Positions 36,194-44,698 of a stretch of 64,000 nucleotides of DNA are shown here, one piece after another; within the stretch, counting starts at the first letter, position 1, and every line of letters starts with the position of its first letter. Where the stretch lies: the NCBI RefSeq assembly GCF_000931445.1, contig NZ_CP010849.1:5208001-5272000 (forward strand), given 5' to 3'. A program made the position numbers and the translations under genes. Under the pieces are notes generated by a model, which did no database searches, had not been told where the DNA came from, and worked only from the letters and a program-made list of their open reading frames with translations. The stretch is from Streptomyces cyaneogriseus subsp. noncyanogenus. GTDB taxonomy: Bacteria; Actinomycetota; Actinomycetes; Streptomycetales; Streptomycetaceae.

Positions 36194-37522
36194 GTGCGTG
36201 AATACCTGCTGACGCTCTGCATCACGGCCGCGGTGACGTATCTGCTGACAGGGCCGGTACGGAAGTTCGCGATCGTGGCCGGGGCGATGCCGGAGATCCG
36301 GGCCCGGGACGTGCACCGGGAGCCCACTCCGCGCCTCGGCGGTATCGCGATGTTCTTCGGCCTGTGCGCGGGCCTGCTGGTCGCGGACCATCTCACCAAC
36401 CTCAATCAGGTCTTCGCCGAGTCGAACGAGCCGCGGGCGCTGCTCTCCGGGGCCGCGCTGATCTGGCTGATCGGCGTGCTCGACGACAAGTTCGAGATCG
36501 ACGCCCTGATCAAGCTGGGCGGCCAGATGATCGCCGCGGGCGTGATGGTGGTGCAGGGTCTGACCATCCTGTGGCTGCCCATCCCGGGCGTCGGCAACGT
36601 GGCGCTGACCCAGTGGCAGGGCACCCTGCTGACGGTGGCGCTCGTCGTCATCACCATCAACGCGGTCAACTTCGTGGACGGCCTCGACGGTCTCGCGGCG
36701 GGCATGGTGTGCATGGCGGCGGCCGCGTTCTTCCTGTACGCGTACCGGATCTGGTACTCGTACGGGATCGAGGCCGCGGCCCCGGCCACGCTGTTCGCGG
36801 CGATCCTGATGGGCATGTGCCTGGGCTTCCTGCCGCACAACATCCACCCCGCGCGGATCTTCATGGGCGACTCGGGCTCGATGCTGATCGGGCTGGTGCT
36901 GGCGGCGGGCGCGATCTCGATCACCGGTCAGGTCGACCCGGACGCGCTGGCCCTGTTCACCGGGTCGGAGAAGGCGGCGGTCCACCAGACGGTGCCGGTC
37001 TACATCCCGCTCCTGCTGCCGCTGACGATCATCGCCGTGCCTGCGGCGGACCTGGTGCTGGCCATCGTGCGGCGCACCTGGCGCGGCCAGTCGCCGTTCG
37101 CCGCGGACCGCGGGCATCTGCACCACCGCCTGCTGGAGATCGGCCACTCGCACAGCCGGGCCGTGCTGATCATGTACTTCTGGTCGGCGCTGATCGGCTT
37201 CGGGGCGCTGGCCTACTCCGTCAACTCCGCCTCCATGTGGATCGTGCTCGGCGTGGTCTTCCTCAGCGCGGTGGGGCTGGTCCTGCTCCTGCTGCCGCGC
37301 TTCACCCCCCGCGTGCCCCTCTGGGCGCAGCGGTTCGTACCGCCGCGCTACCGCCGCCGGGCGGTACCGGCGCGGACGGCGCCCGCCCCCGCCGCCCGGG
37401 CGCCCGCCGGCGGGGCCGTGCGCGAGCCGGCCGGGGGCGGTGCCCAGGCGCACGGCAGCACGGCCCTGTCCGAGCTGGAACGCTCCTCGCGCTTCCTGGC
37501 GCACGAGAAGGAACGCGCCTAG
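36194..37522 (+). CDS. WecA-like undecaprenyl-phosphate sugar-1-phosphate transferase
   Basis: A 442-residue polytopic membrane enzyme of glycosyltransferase family 4 with about eleven hydrophobic segments. It links a sugar phosphate to undecaprenyl phosphate, the first step of a cell-wall glycopolymer. Catalytic acidic motifs VLDDKFEID and NFVDGLDGLAAG, FMGDSGS, and the HLHHRL motif typical of WecA rather than MraY are present. GTG 36194 gives the MREYLLTL start; an in-frame GTG at 36182 is the alternative. A Pro/Ala-rich tail of about 60 residues is unusual and cytoplasmic. In S. coelicolor atpI comes next, while here the cluster begins 20 nt after the stop. Confidence 0.92.
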   Translation: MREYLLTLCITAAVTYLLTGPVRKFAIVAGAMPEIRARDVHREPTPRLGGIAMFFGLCAGLLVADHLTNLNQVFAESNEPRALLSGAALIWLIGVLDDKFEIDALIKLGGQMIAAGVMVVQGLTILWLPIPGVGNVALTQWQGTLLTVALVVITINAVNFVDGLDGLAAGMVCMAAAAFFLYAYRIWYSYGIEAAAPATLFAAILMGMCLGFLPHNIHPARIFMGDSGSMLIGLVLAAGAISITGQVDPDALALFTGSEKAAVHQTVPVYIPLLLPLTIIAVPAADLVLAIVRRTWRGQSPFAADRGHLHHRLLEIGHSHSRAVLIMYFWSALIGFGALAYSVNSASMWIVLGVVFLSAVGLVLLLLPRFTPRVPLWAQRFVPPRYRRRAVPARTAPAPAARAPAGGAVREPAGGGAQAHGSTALSELERSSRFLAHEKERA

Positions 37523-37541
37523 CTAGGGTCTTTCGTTCGGA

Positions 37542-38699
37542 TCAGCCGGTCCACGCCTCGCGGAGGGCGGCGCAGACCTCGCCCACCGTGGCCCTGGCGG
37601 CCAGCGCCTCGCGCATGGGGTGGAGCACGTTCCCGTCGCCCCGGGCGGCGCCGTGGAGACGGCGCAGGCTGTCCTCCACGGCCGGCTGCACCCGCCAGGC
37701 GCGCAGTTTGGCCAGGCGTTCGGTCTGGTCGGCCCGGACGCCGCGGGAGGAGCTCCAGGGGCGGGCCAGCCGGGGGTGGGCCCCGCTCCGGGCGGCGCCG
37801 CGGGTGCCGAAGAGGCCGGGGCCCCGGCCCGCCTCGACCACCGCGAGCATCCCGCCGAGCGCCGCGACCTCCTCCAGTACCGCGTCGGCCTCGGCCTCCA
37901 GGGCGGCGGCCCGCTGCGGACGGCCGCCGTCGGGGACGCGGCGCCCGGGGGCGGGGCCGCCGCCGGGGAGCGGTGCGGCCACCCGCAGCAGCGGGGCCGG
38001 GCCCGGGGGGAGAGCGAGGCCCTCGCGGGCCGCGCGGGCCCACAGGCGGCGCAGCGCCCGCAGCTTCGCCCGGGTCGCGCGGCGGGTGACGGCGGGGGCC
38101 AGGGAGAGGGTCACACGGGCGGCGACGGCCCGCGGATCGAGGCCCGCCGCCCGCGCCGCCCGCAGGTACTCGGTGCCGGCGGCCACGGTGAAGGCGATCT
38201 CCCGGGCCGGGTCGGCCCCGGCCCGGGCGAGGTGGTGGCCGGCGACGGACAGGAACCGCCACCGGGGCAGCTCGGCCAGGCAGTACGCGGCCACGTCCCC
38301 GGCCAGCCGCAGCGCGGCCCGGGGCGGGAACGGGCCGGGCCCGTGGAGCAGGAGGTCCTTCAGGACGTCGTTGCCGACGCTGCCCGACAGCCGGTGGACC
38401 GGCGCGCCGTGCTCCTCGGCGACGAGCTGGTGCAGGACGAGCAGGGGAGCCGCGCAGGTGTCGGCGGCCAGTGCGGCGAAGGCCCGGTCCAGGGGGAGTC
38501 CGCCCAGCAGTACGCGCATGTCGTCGACCGAGTCGACGGGCACGCCCCGGTGGCCGACCAGGCCCCAGGCGGCCGGTGCGTCGGAGTCCAGGCCGGTCCG
38601 CGTGGCCAGGTCGAAGGCGAGCGGCAGCACCCGGGCGCCGGCGGCGACGAGGTGGTGCAGCCGGGCGTTGGCCGCCGCCGCGGTGTCGCACCCGGTCAT
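37542..38699 (-). CDS. Degenerate methylmalonyl-CoA mutase large-subunit homologue
   Basis: A 385-residue relative of the substrate-binding half of acyl-CoA mutases, lacking any B12-binding domain. The recognisable order is NARLHHLVAAG, LPLAFDLATRTGLDSD, RLSGSVGNDVLKD, AYCLAELPRWRFLSVAGHHL (normally SGYHIREAG; His retained, Tyr lost), AGTEYLRAARAAGLD, and a normal C terminus with GDGNVLHPM and ATVGEVCAALR. Missing are the first ~60 residues and the block around the LHTNSxDE motif. Many active-site residues differ, so normal catalysis is doubtful. It could be a pseudoenzyme or a remodelled enzyme for extender supply. The ATG overlaps the stop of the upstream proline-rich gene (ATGA). Confidence 0.75.
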   Translation of the reverse strand: MTGCDTAAAANARLHHLVAAGARVLPLAFDLATRTGLDSDAPAAWGLVGHRGVPVDSVDDMRVLLGGLPLDRAFAALAADTCAAPLLVLHQLVAEEHGAPVHRLSGSVGNDVLKDLLLHGPGPFPPRAALRLAGDVAAYCLAELPRWRFLSVAGHHLARAGADPAREIAFTVAAGTEYLRAARAAGLDPRAVAARVTLSLAPAVTRRATRAKLRALRRLWARAAREGLALPPGPAPLLRVAAPLPGGGPAPGRRVPDGGRPQRAAALEAEADAVLEEVAALGGMLAVVEAGRGPGLFGTRGAARSGAHPRLARPWSSSRGVRADQTERLAKLRAWRVQPAVEDSLRRLHGAARGDGNVLHPMREALAARATVGEVCAALREAWTG

Positions 38700-39286
38700 G
38701 GCGCCGAGGGGCGCGTGGCGGTCCTCGCGCCCGCGCGGGGACGGGCCCGCCCGGCGGGAGCGGGGGCGCCCGTCGCGGGGCCCGGTACCGCGAGGGGCGT
38801 GGGGACGAGGGCGTGCCGGGGCAGGCGGTGGCCGCGCGGGCGCCGCGGCGCCGTCCGCGGCGCCGCGGACGGGGCGGTGTGTGCGGGGCGCGGAGGGCGC
38901 GCGGGGGTGGTGTCCGCGAGGGGGTGCGCGGCGCCCGGGCGGCGGTCGGGCGACCCGGCGAGGGGGCCCGGGTTCCCCCGCGGGGGCGGCACGGCGGGGT
39001 CCGCGCCGGTGCCGGGGGGCGGGGCGGTGGTGCGGCCGGTGGCCGCTCCCCGGGGCCCGGCGGGCCGGTGCGGTGGGGTGGCGGGTGCCTCCGGTGCGTC
39101 CGGTGCGGATGGGGCTCGTCGGGTGGGGTGGTCCCCGCTCGCGGACGTGCGGGGGCGCATTCGGCCGTTTCCGGCCCGGGCGGCGTTCTCGGGCAGCGGC
39201 AGCGGCAGCGGCGGCGGCGGGGTGGTGGCCGGGCCGGGGTACGGGGTGTGCGCGGCGCGGTACCGCGGTGGTGTCTGCTCGGTCAT
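38696..39286 (-). CDS. Proline-rich protein coupled to the mutase homologue
   Basis: A 196-residue frame from ATG 39286 after CCGGAG, ending in an ATGA overlap with the mutase gene. The product is about one quarter proline and otherwise rich in Ala, Arg and Thr, with no domain. It looks disordered. Third positions are GC-rich, as expected for a gene here, but low complexity makes that weak evidence. The position matches where the N-terminal part of the mutase would be expected, yet no similarity to it is seen. Confidence 0.45.
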   Translation of the reverse strand: MTEQTPPRYRAAHTPYPGPATTPPPPLPLPLPENAARAGNGRMRPRTSASGDHPTRRAPSAPDAPEAPATPPHRPAGPRGAATGRTTAPPPGTGADPAVPPPRGNPGPLAGSPDRRPGAAHPLADTTPARPPRPAHTAPSAAPRTAPRRPRGHRLPRHALVPTPLAVPGPATGAPAPAGRARPRAGARTATRPSAP

Positions 39287-39327
39287 GGCTCCGGGGTCCG
39301 GGGTGCGGGGCACGCGGGCGGTGGCCC

Positions 39328-40260
39328 TCAGGAGGGCGCGCCCGTCCGGTCGGGCCGGGGCGGCCCGCCGTGCCCGGCCGGGGAGCCGGCCAGCACCGGG
39401 ACCGGCCACTGCGGGGGCCGGGGGAAGCGCTGCCACTCCCTGGGGTAGCCGAGCGACACCTCGTGGTGCGGGACGCCGTCGCGGCGCAGGGTGCGGGGGA
39501 TGTGCAGATGGCCGTGGACCACCGCGGCGGCCCGGTACCGGACCGGCCAGTCCGCGGTCGCGGTGGTGCCGCACCACAGGGCGAACTCGGGATGGCGCAG
39601 GGCGCGGGTGGGGTCGCGGACCAGGGAGAAGTGGTTGACCAGCACGGTCGGCAGACCGGCGGGCAGGTCCCGCAGCCGGGCGCGGGTGGCCGCCAGCCGG
39701 GCCCGGCACCAGGCTTCGCGGCTGGGGTAGGGGGCGGGGTCCAGCAGGAACTCGTCGGTGCAGATCACGCCGGCCTCGTCGGCCAGGCGCATGGCGTGCG
39801 CCCGGGAGAAGGCTCCCGGGGGGAGGAAGCTGTAGTCGTAGAGCAGGAAGAGGGGGACGACGACGGCGGGGCCGCCCTCGCCCCGCCAGACCGGATAGGG
39901 GTCCTCCGGGGTGTCGACGCCCAACTCCCGGCAGCGGGCGACCAGATGCCGGTACTTCAGCTCGCCGCGCAGCTCCTCCGGGTCGCCCGGCGCGGTCCAC
40001 AGCTCGTGGTTGCCGGGGACCCAGATGACCCGGGCGAAGCGGTCGCGCAGCAGCGACAGCGCCCAGGTGACGTCCGCCACGGACTCGCCGACGTCGCCGG
40101 CGACGAGCAGCCAGTCGCCGGGGGAGCCGGGGCGCAGGGCGCGCACGACGTCCCGGTTCCGCTCATGGCGTACATGCAGGTCGCTGACGGCCAGCAGCCG
40201 GCCGGCCCGGGGCGGCGCGGCCCCGGCGCGGGTGGCATCGCCGCGTTCGTCCTGGCTCAC
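39328..40260 (-). CDS. Calcineurin-like metallophosphoesterase
   Basis: A 310-residue phosphoesterase. The metal-binding motifs occur in order: SDLHVRH (D-x-H), VAGDVGE (GD), VPGNHELW (GNHE), VNHFSL, and the closing VHGHLHIPR (GHxH). The start is GTG 40260, just after a G-rich ribosome site; a longer frame to 40710 would cross the regulatory region of the thioesterase. Phosphoesterases in antibiotic clusters can remove a protecting phosphate from a resistance-inactivated product, but nothing here shows the substrate. It is divergent from the thioesterase gene and lies 41 nt upstream of the proline-rich gene, probably one operon. Confidence 0.88.
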   Translation of the reverse strand: MSQDERGDATRAGAAPPRAGRLLAVSDLHVRHERNRDVVRALRPGSPGDWLLVAGDVGESVADVTWALSLLRDRFARVIWVPGNHELWTAPGDPEELRGELKYRHLVARCRELGVDTPEDPYPVWRGEGGPAVVVPLFLLYDYSFLPPGAFSRAHAMRLADEAGVICTDEFLLDPAPYPSREAWCRARLAATRARLRDLPAGLPTVLVNHFSLVRDPTRALRHPEFALWCGTTATADWPVRYRAAAVVHGHLHIPRTLRRDGVPHHEVSLGYPREWQRFPRPPQWPVPVLAGSPAGHGGPPRPDRTGAPS

Positions 40261-40492
40261 CGCTGCCCCCCCCCGTGACGGCTTCCGGCCGCAGGGTGAG
40301 GCGGCCCGGTGCCAGTCTGCGGCGGCCGGCGACACCGGGGGAACCCCTGACTCGCCCCCCGATACGGGGTGCCCCACCCCGCAAGGGGGCGCGCAGCGGC
40401 CCCGCCGCGCGGCGCGGGGCGGGTTTCCGGGCCCGCTGTCCGGAGGGCGAAGTGCCGGAAAAAATGGGGAATGTGTGGATGTCATGGGGGAG

Positions 40493-40528
40493 TAAGGGGG
40501 GCTAGGGGGGTGGCGGGAATAGGGGGTT
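40493..40528. promoter_or_regulatory. G-rich TAGGGGG repeats upstream of thioesterase
   Basis: TAAGGGGGG (40493), CTAGGGGGG (40502) and ATAGGGGGTTG (40519) occur in 36 nt within the 360-nt divergent region 40261-40620. Similar motifs precede the second LAL gene and the PKS, making them candidate LAL-binding sites. Confidence 0.45.
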
Positions 40529-40620
40529 GTGGCGTGGCGGGCGCCCCGCGAAGCATGGTGACCCGAGACGGCGACCGACGGGCCACAGCTTCCGGCCTCT
40601 GTAGTGCGAAAGGTTCTAAG

Positions 40621-41379
40621 GTGAGTGCCAACCGCGTTGACGGGAACCTGTGGATCCGCCGGTACCACCCGGCGCCGGACGCGGCCGTGAGGCTGGTCTG
40701 CCTGCCGCACGCCGGCGGCTCCGCTTCCTACTTCTTCCCGGTCTCCAAAGAGCTGTCACCCGACTTCGACGTGCTGGCCGTGCAGTATCCCGGCCGGCAG
40801 GACCGGCGGGACGAGAGGTGCATGGACTCCATCGCCGAACTCGCCGACGCCGTCACGGCCGTACTGCTGCCGGTGACCGACCGGCCGGTGGTGCTTTTCG
40901 GCCACAGCATGGGCGCGACGCTCGCCTTCGAGGTGGCCCGTCGGCTGGAGCGGCGCGGCATCGTGCCGCTGGCGCTGCTGGCCTCGGGCCGCCGGGCGCC
41001 CTCGCGCCACCGCGACGAGGGGGTGCACCGCCGCAGCGACGACGAGATCGTCGCCGAGATCAAGGCGCTGAGCGGGACCAAGGCGGAGGTGCTCGGCGAC
41101 GAGGAACTGCTGCGCATGGTGCTCCCGGCCATCCGGAGCGACTACAAGGCCGCCGAGACCTACCGCTACGTCGAGGGCCCGCCGCTCAGCACGCCGATCC
41201 AGGCGCACTTCGGTGTGGACGACCCGCGGGTCAGCCGCGACGAGGCGGCGGCCTGGGCCGAGCACACGACCGGCCCCTTCGAGCTGCACAGCTACCCCGG
41301 CGGCCACTTCTACCTCAACGACGAGGCGCCGCGCGTCATCGAGGCGATCGCCAAGGTGGGCGCGTCGGTCGGCCCCTAG
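40621..41379 (+). CDS. Type II thioesterase
   Basis: A 252-residue alpha/beta-hydrolase that would clear misprimed acyl groups from PKS carrier proteins. The nucleophile is Ser96 in GHSMG, the catalytic His is His229 in PGGHFYL, and CLPHAGGSA near residue 29 forms the oxyanion hole. GTG 40621 is chosen for its AAAGG site at 7 nt and for the normal family length; the open frame extends to 40369 without conservation. It is divergent from the phosphoesterase and is followed by a strong hairpin. Confidence 0.94.
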   Translation: MSANRVDGNLWIRRYHPAPDAAVRLVCLPHAGGSASYFFPVSKELSPDFDVLAVQYPGRQDRRDERCMDSIAELADAVTAVLLPVTDRPVVLFGHSMGATLAFEVARRLERRGIVPLALLASGRRAPSRHRDEGVHRRSDDEIVAEIKALSGTKAEVLGDEELLRMVLPAIRSDYKAAETYRYVEGPPLSTPIQAHFGVDDPRVSRDEAAAWAEHTTGPFELHSYPGGHFYLNDEAPRVIEAIAKVGASVGP

Positions 41380-41399
41380 GGTGTGTCCGGCCCTTCCCG

Positions 41400-41422
41400 C
41401 CGTCCGCCCGGAGGGCGGGCGG
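41400..41422 (+). terminator. Stem-loop after thioesterase
   Basis: A 10-bp stem (one G-U pair) with loop GGA, 20 nt after the stop. The remaining 41423-41786 before the LAL gene has no supportable gene. It is AT-richer around 41490-41560 and 41600-41660, where promoters may lie. Confidence 0.65.
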
Positions 41423-41786
41423 GACATGGCCGGACGGCCCCTGGCCACCGCGGGGCGCGGCACAGGATTCCGCGAAGTCTTTTCCTGCGGAATTCTCGCG
41501 CCTTACGGAATGATTACCGTGATTCTGCGCACAGGTTCTCCCTCTTGATTCAAAGGGGGCACCGACCTGCGGATCGGCTGAATCGTGGCCGCTGTCGGCA
41601 GAGCGTGACCGTATGTTTGACACTGGTCGCTTTTCGGTGATTGACTCGTGCATGTTTTGCTTTCCGGGACGAGGCAGGGGAGTGGCGTCACCATCTCCGG
41701 ATCCGTCCGGACGCTTCCTTTCGCACCTCGCTGACTTCCGGTTATTCTGTGCCGGGTTGGGTGAATACGGGGGTGTTGCGCGGCTC

Positions 41787-44579
41787 ATGGTGCTGATCGG
41801 ACGAGGGCGTGAAATAGACCGGTTGCACGCGGCTTTCTCCTGGGTCCGGTCCACCGGCAGATCCCGGACGGTGCTCGTCGAAGCGGCCGCGGGATGCGGC
41901 AAGACCGAGATCCTGGACGCGTTCCTGCACGACGTGGAATCGCTCGGTCTGTCCGTGCTGCGCACCACCGCGATCCCCGAGGAGCGGGACACCCCGCTGA
42001 GCGTGCTGCGCAGCCTGCTGAGCGAGGCGCCCTTCCCGGACGGACTGGTCCGACGCTTCCACGAGGCCGGGGACAGCGCCACCCGGCGCACCCCCGAGGC
42101 GGGCCGGCCCGGCGACGCGGCCTGGTACGAGTCGCTGCGCATCTTCTGCGGCGCGGTACGGGACCTCGCCCGGCGCGCGCCCGCCGTGGTCGCCGTGGAC
42201 GACCTGCACCACGGCGACCCCGACTCCCTGCGCCAGCTCCTCCACCTGGCCCGGCACTGCCGCAACGCCCCGGTGCTGCTGCTGTTCACGCAGTCGCCGG
42301 TCCGCTCCGCCGTGGACCCCGCCTTCGCCGCCGAGCTGCTGCGCCAGCCCAGCCTGGAGCGGATCCGCCTGCCCCGGCTCGAGCCCCGGGACATCGCCGC
42401 CCTCCTGTCCGGCCTGGGGCGCGCCGGTGCCGCCGACGACTACCGCGCCGTCAGCGGCGGCAACCCGCTGCTGCTGCGCGCCCTGCTGGAGGACGACGAC
42501 AACGGGACCGGACCCGGCGGCCGGGCGCCGGGCGCCTGCCGGCCCGGGCCCGCGTACGGCCGCGCCGTCCTCGCCTGCCTGGACCGCGGCGGCGAGAAGT
42601 CGCGCGAGGTCGCCGCGGGCCTCGCCGTGCTCGGCGCGGCCGCCCCCGGCGACCTGCTCGCCCGGCTCCTGGACCTGCCCGTCGCCGAACTCGCCGAGAA
42701 CCTGGAGGCGCTGCGCGCGGCGGGGATCGTCGCCGGCACCTCCTTCCAGCACCCCGCGGCCCGGGACGCGGTCCTGGACGCGCTGGAGCCGTCGTACCGC
42801 ACCCGTCTGCACCTGCGCTGCGCCGAACTGCTGCACGCCTCCGGCGCCCCGCCCACCCTCTCCGCGGAGCACCTGCGCGCCGCCGGACGCGCCGACGGGG
42901 CGTGGGCCGTCGGCGTCCTCCAGCAGGCCGCCGAACAGGCGCTGCTCGCCGACGACGCCCGGCGCGCCCTGTCCTGCCTCGAACTCGCCCACGCCGGCTG
43001 CACGGACCCGGTGCGCCGCACCGAGATCAAGATCCGCCTCGGCGCGGTGGCGCGGCGGACCAGCCCCGCCGAGGCCGAACGCCACGTCGACGACGTCCTG
43101 CGGGAGGTGAAGGCGGGACGGAACGCGGCACCGGACACCGGTGCCCTCGCCGCCCTGCTGCTCGCCCACGGGCGGCTCGAACCCGCCCACCGCCTGCTGG
43201 CCGGCGTCCCCGGACACAGCCCGGAGACCGGTGTGTGGGCCGCGGCGCTGCGCCACGTCACCGACACCTGGGACGGCATCCTGGACCGCCGCCGCTGGTA
43301 CGAGGGCACCCGCCCGAAGTGGCACGAGTATCCCGCCGGCCCCCGCCCCCTCGCCGACCGCGCGGGCAAGCGGCCGCGCGGCCGCCAGCAGAAGACCTCC
43401 GCCGGGCTGGCCCGGCTCGTCGCCGACGCCGAAGGCCGCCTGGAGATCACCCGGCTCACCGACGACACCTTCGACCTGGTGGTCAACGCGGTCTGGTCGC
43501 TGCTCGCGCACGGCGCCGTCGAACGGGCCCGGCACTGGTGCGACACCTTCGTACGGCAGTCGGCGCTGTGCGAGGCGCCGGGCTGGGAGGCCACCTTCCT
43601 CGCCGTGCGGGCCGACGCGGCCCTGCACCGGGGGAACCTGGCCGAGGCCGAGCGCGACGCCCGCCGCGCCCTGGCGCTGCTGCCCCGGCACGACCGCTCC
43701 GCCCTGGAGGGCTCCGCCATCGGCCGCCTCGTCACCATCCAGGTCGCCCGGGGCAAGTACGAGGAGGCGGCCCGGCTGCTGAGCCGGCCCACCGCGGACA
43801 CGCTGCCGGAGACCATCCACTGGCTCGGCTACCGCCGGGCCCGCGGCTTGTACTACATGGCCACCCGGCAGTACCGGCTGGCGCTGCGCGAGTTCCAGGA
43901 CGTCGCCCGCGCCGCCGAACGCTGGGGCGTGGACTGGCCGGCGCTGCTGCCCTGGCGCACCGACACCGCCGAGGCGCTGCTGCGGCTGGGCGAGCCCGAC
44001 CAGGCGCTGCGGCTGGCCGGCGAGCAGCTCGCCCGCGTGCGCGACGGCGCCCCCCGGGTCCGCGGCATCTCGCTGCGGGTCAAGGCGCTGGCGTCGGAGC
44101 CCGGCGGCAGGCTCGCCCTGCTCGACGGCGCCGTCGTCGAACTGAGCAAGGCCGACGACCGGGTGGAGCTGGCCCGCACCCTGTTCGACCTCGCCCAGGC
44201 GCACCGCGAGGCCCGCCACGCCGGCCAGGCGGCCAAGGCCCTGCGCAAGGCCCGGCAACTGGCCGAGGCGTGCGGGGCCAAACCCCCCTACGACCGCCCG
44301 CCGCGCGCCGCCGGCAGCCCGCGGGCCGGCTCGGGCCTGGACCGGCACGCCGAGTGGGGATTCCTCAGCGAGTCCGAACGCAGAGTCGCGGGCCTCGCCG
44401 CCAGCGGATACACCAACCGGGAGATATCCGTACGGCTCTACATCACGATGAGCACCGTGGAACAGCATCTCACCCGCGTGTACCGGAAGCTCAACATCTC
44501 CGGCCGGGACGAATTGCCCACGGCCGTTCCCGCGGATAAGGAAGTGTGTGTCTCGGCGGGTAAGGAACCCTGTCAATAA
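41787..44579 (+). CDS. LAL-family LuxR transcriptional regulator 1
   Basis: A 930-residue ATP-dependent regulator. N-terminal P-loop with Lys39 in AAAGCGKT (first Gly of the usual motif is Ala) and Walker B VVAVDDLHHGD. A long helical middle with TPR-like character follows, then a C-terminal LuxR HTH (about residues 850-915, LSESERRVAGLAASGYTNREI…TVEQHLTRVYRKLNI). ATG 41787 gives the MVLIGRGREIDRL start typical of the family. A longer frame to 41613 exists and would place a TTA codon (about 41744) inside the gene. LAL proteins are pathway activators of PKS clusters. Its stop is followed by the promoter of the second LAL gene. Confidence 0.92.
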   Translation: MVLIGRGREIDRLHAAFSWVRSTGRSRTVLVEAAAGCGKTEILDAFLHDVESLGLSVLRTTAIPEERDTPLSVLRSLLSEAPFPDGLVRRFHEAGDSATRRTPEAGRPGDAAWYESLRIFCGAVRDLARRAPAVVAVDDLHHGDPDSLRQLLHLARHCRNAPVLLLFTQSPVRSAVDPAFAAELLRQPSLERIRLPRLEPRDIAALLSGLGRAGAADDYRAVSGGNPLLLRALLEDDDNGTGPGGRAPGACRPGPAYGRAVLACLDRGGEKSREVAAGLAVLGAAAPGDLLARLLDLPVAELAENLEALRAAGIVAGTSFQHPAARDAVLDALEPSYRTRLHLRCAELLHASGAPPTLSAEHLRAAGRADGAWAVGVLQQAAEQALLADDARRALSCLELAHAGCTDPVRRTEIKIRLGAVARRTSPAEAERHVDDVLREVKAGRNAAPDTGALAALLLAHGRLEPAHRLLAGVPGHSPETGVWAAALRHVTDTWDGILDRRRWYEGTRPKWHEYPAGPRPLADRAGKRPRGRQQKTSAGLARLVADAEGRLEITRLTDDTFDLVVNAVWSLLAHGAVERARHWCDTFVRQSALCEAPGWEATFLAVRADAALHRGNLAEAERDARRALALLPRHDRSALEGSAIGRLVTIQVARGKYEEAARLLSRPTADTLPETIHWLGYRRARGLYYMATRQYRLALREFQDVARAAERWGVDWPALLPWRTDTAEALLRLGEPDQALRLAGEQLARVRDGAPRVRGISLRVKALASEPGGRLALLDGAVVELSKADDRVELARTLFDLAQAHREARHAGQAAKALRKARQLAEACGAKPPYDRPPRAAGSPRAGSGLDRHAEWGFLSESERRVAGLAASGYTNREISVRLYITMSTVEQHLTRVYRKLNISGRDELPTAVPADKEVCVSAGKEPCQ

Positions 44580-44607
44580 ACCTTCGGCGCCCCGATTTCT
44601 TTCGCAC

Positions 44608-44634
44608 ATAGGGGGGTGCCGAAGGTAGGGGTTG
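44608..44634. promoter_or_regulatory. G-rich TAGGGG repeats upstream of LAL 2
   Basis: ATAGGGGGGTG (44608) and GTAGGGGTTGG (44625) lie between the two LAL genes, 65-90 nt before the LAL 2 start. They resemble the motifs at 40493-40528. Confidence 0.45.
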
Positions 44635-44698
44635 GAGGCGGGGGTGGGGCCGCTTAGTGTCGAAACGGCTTCACCGAGCTTCAACACGGGGAGAAACA

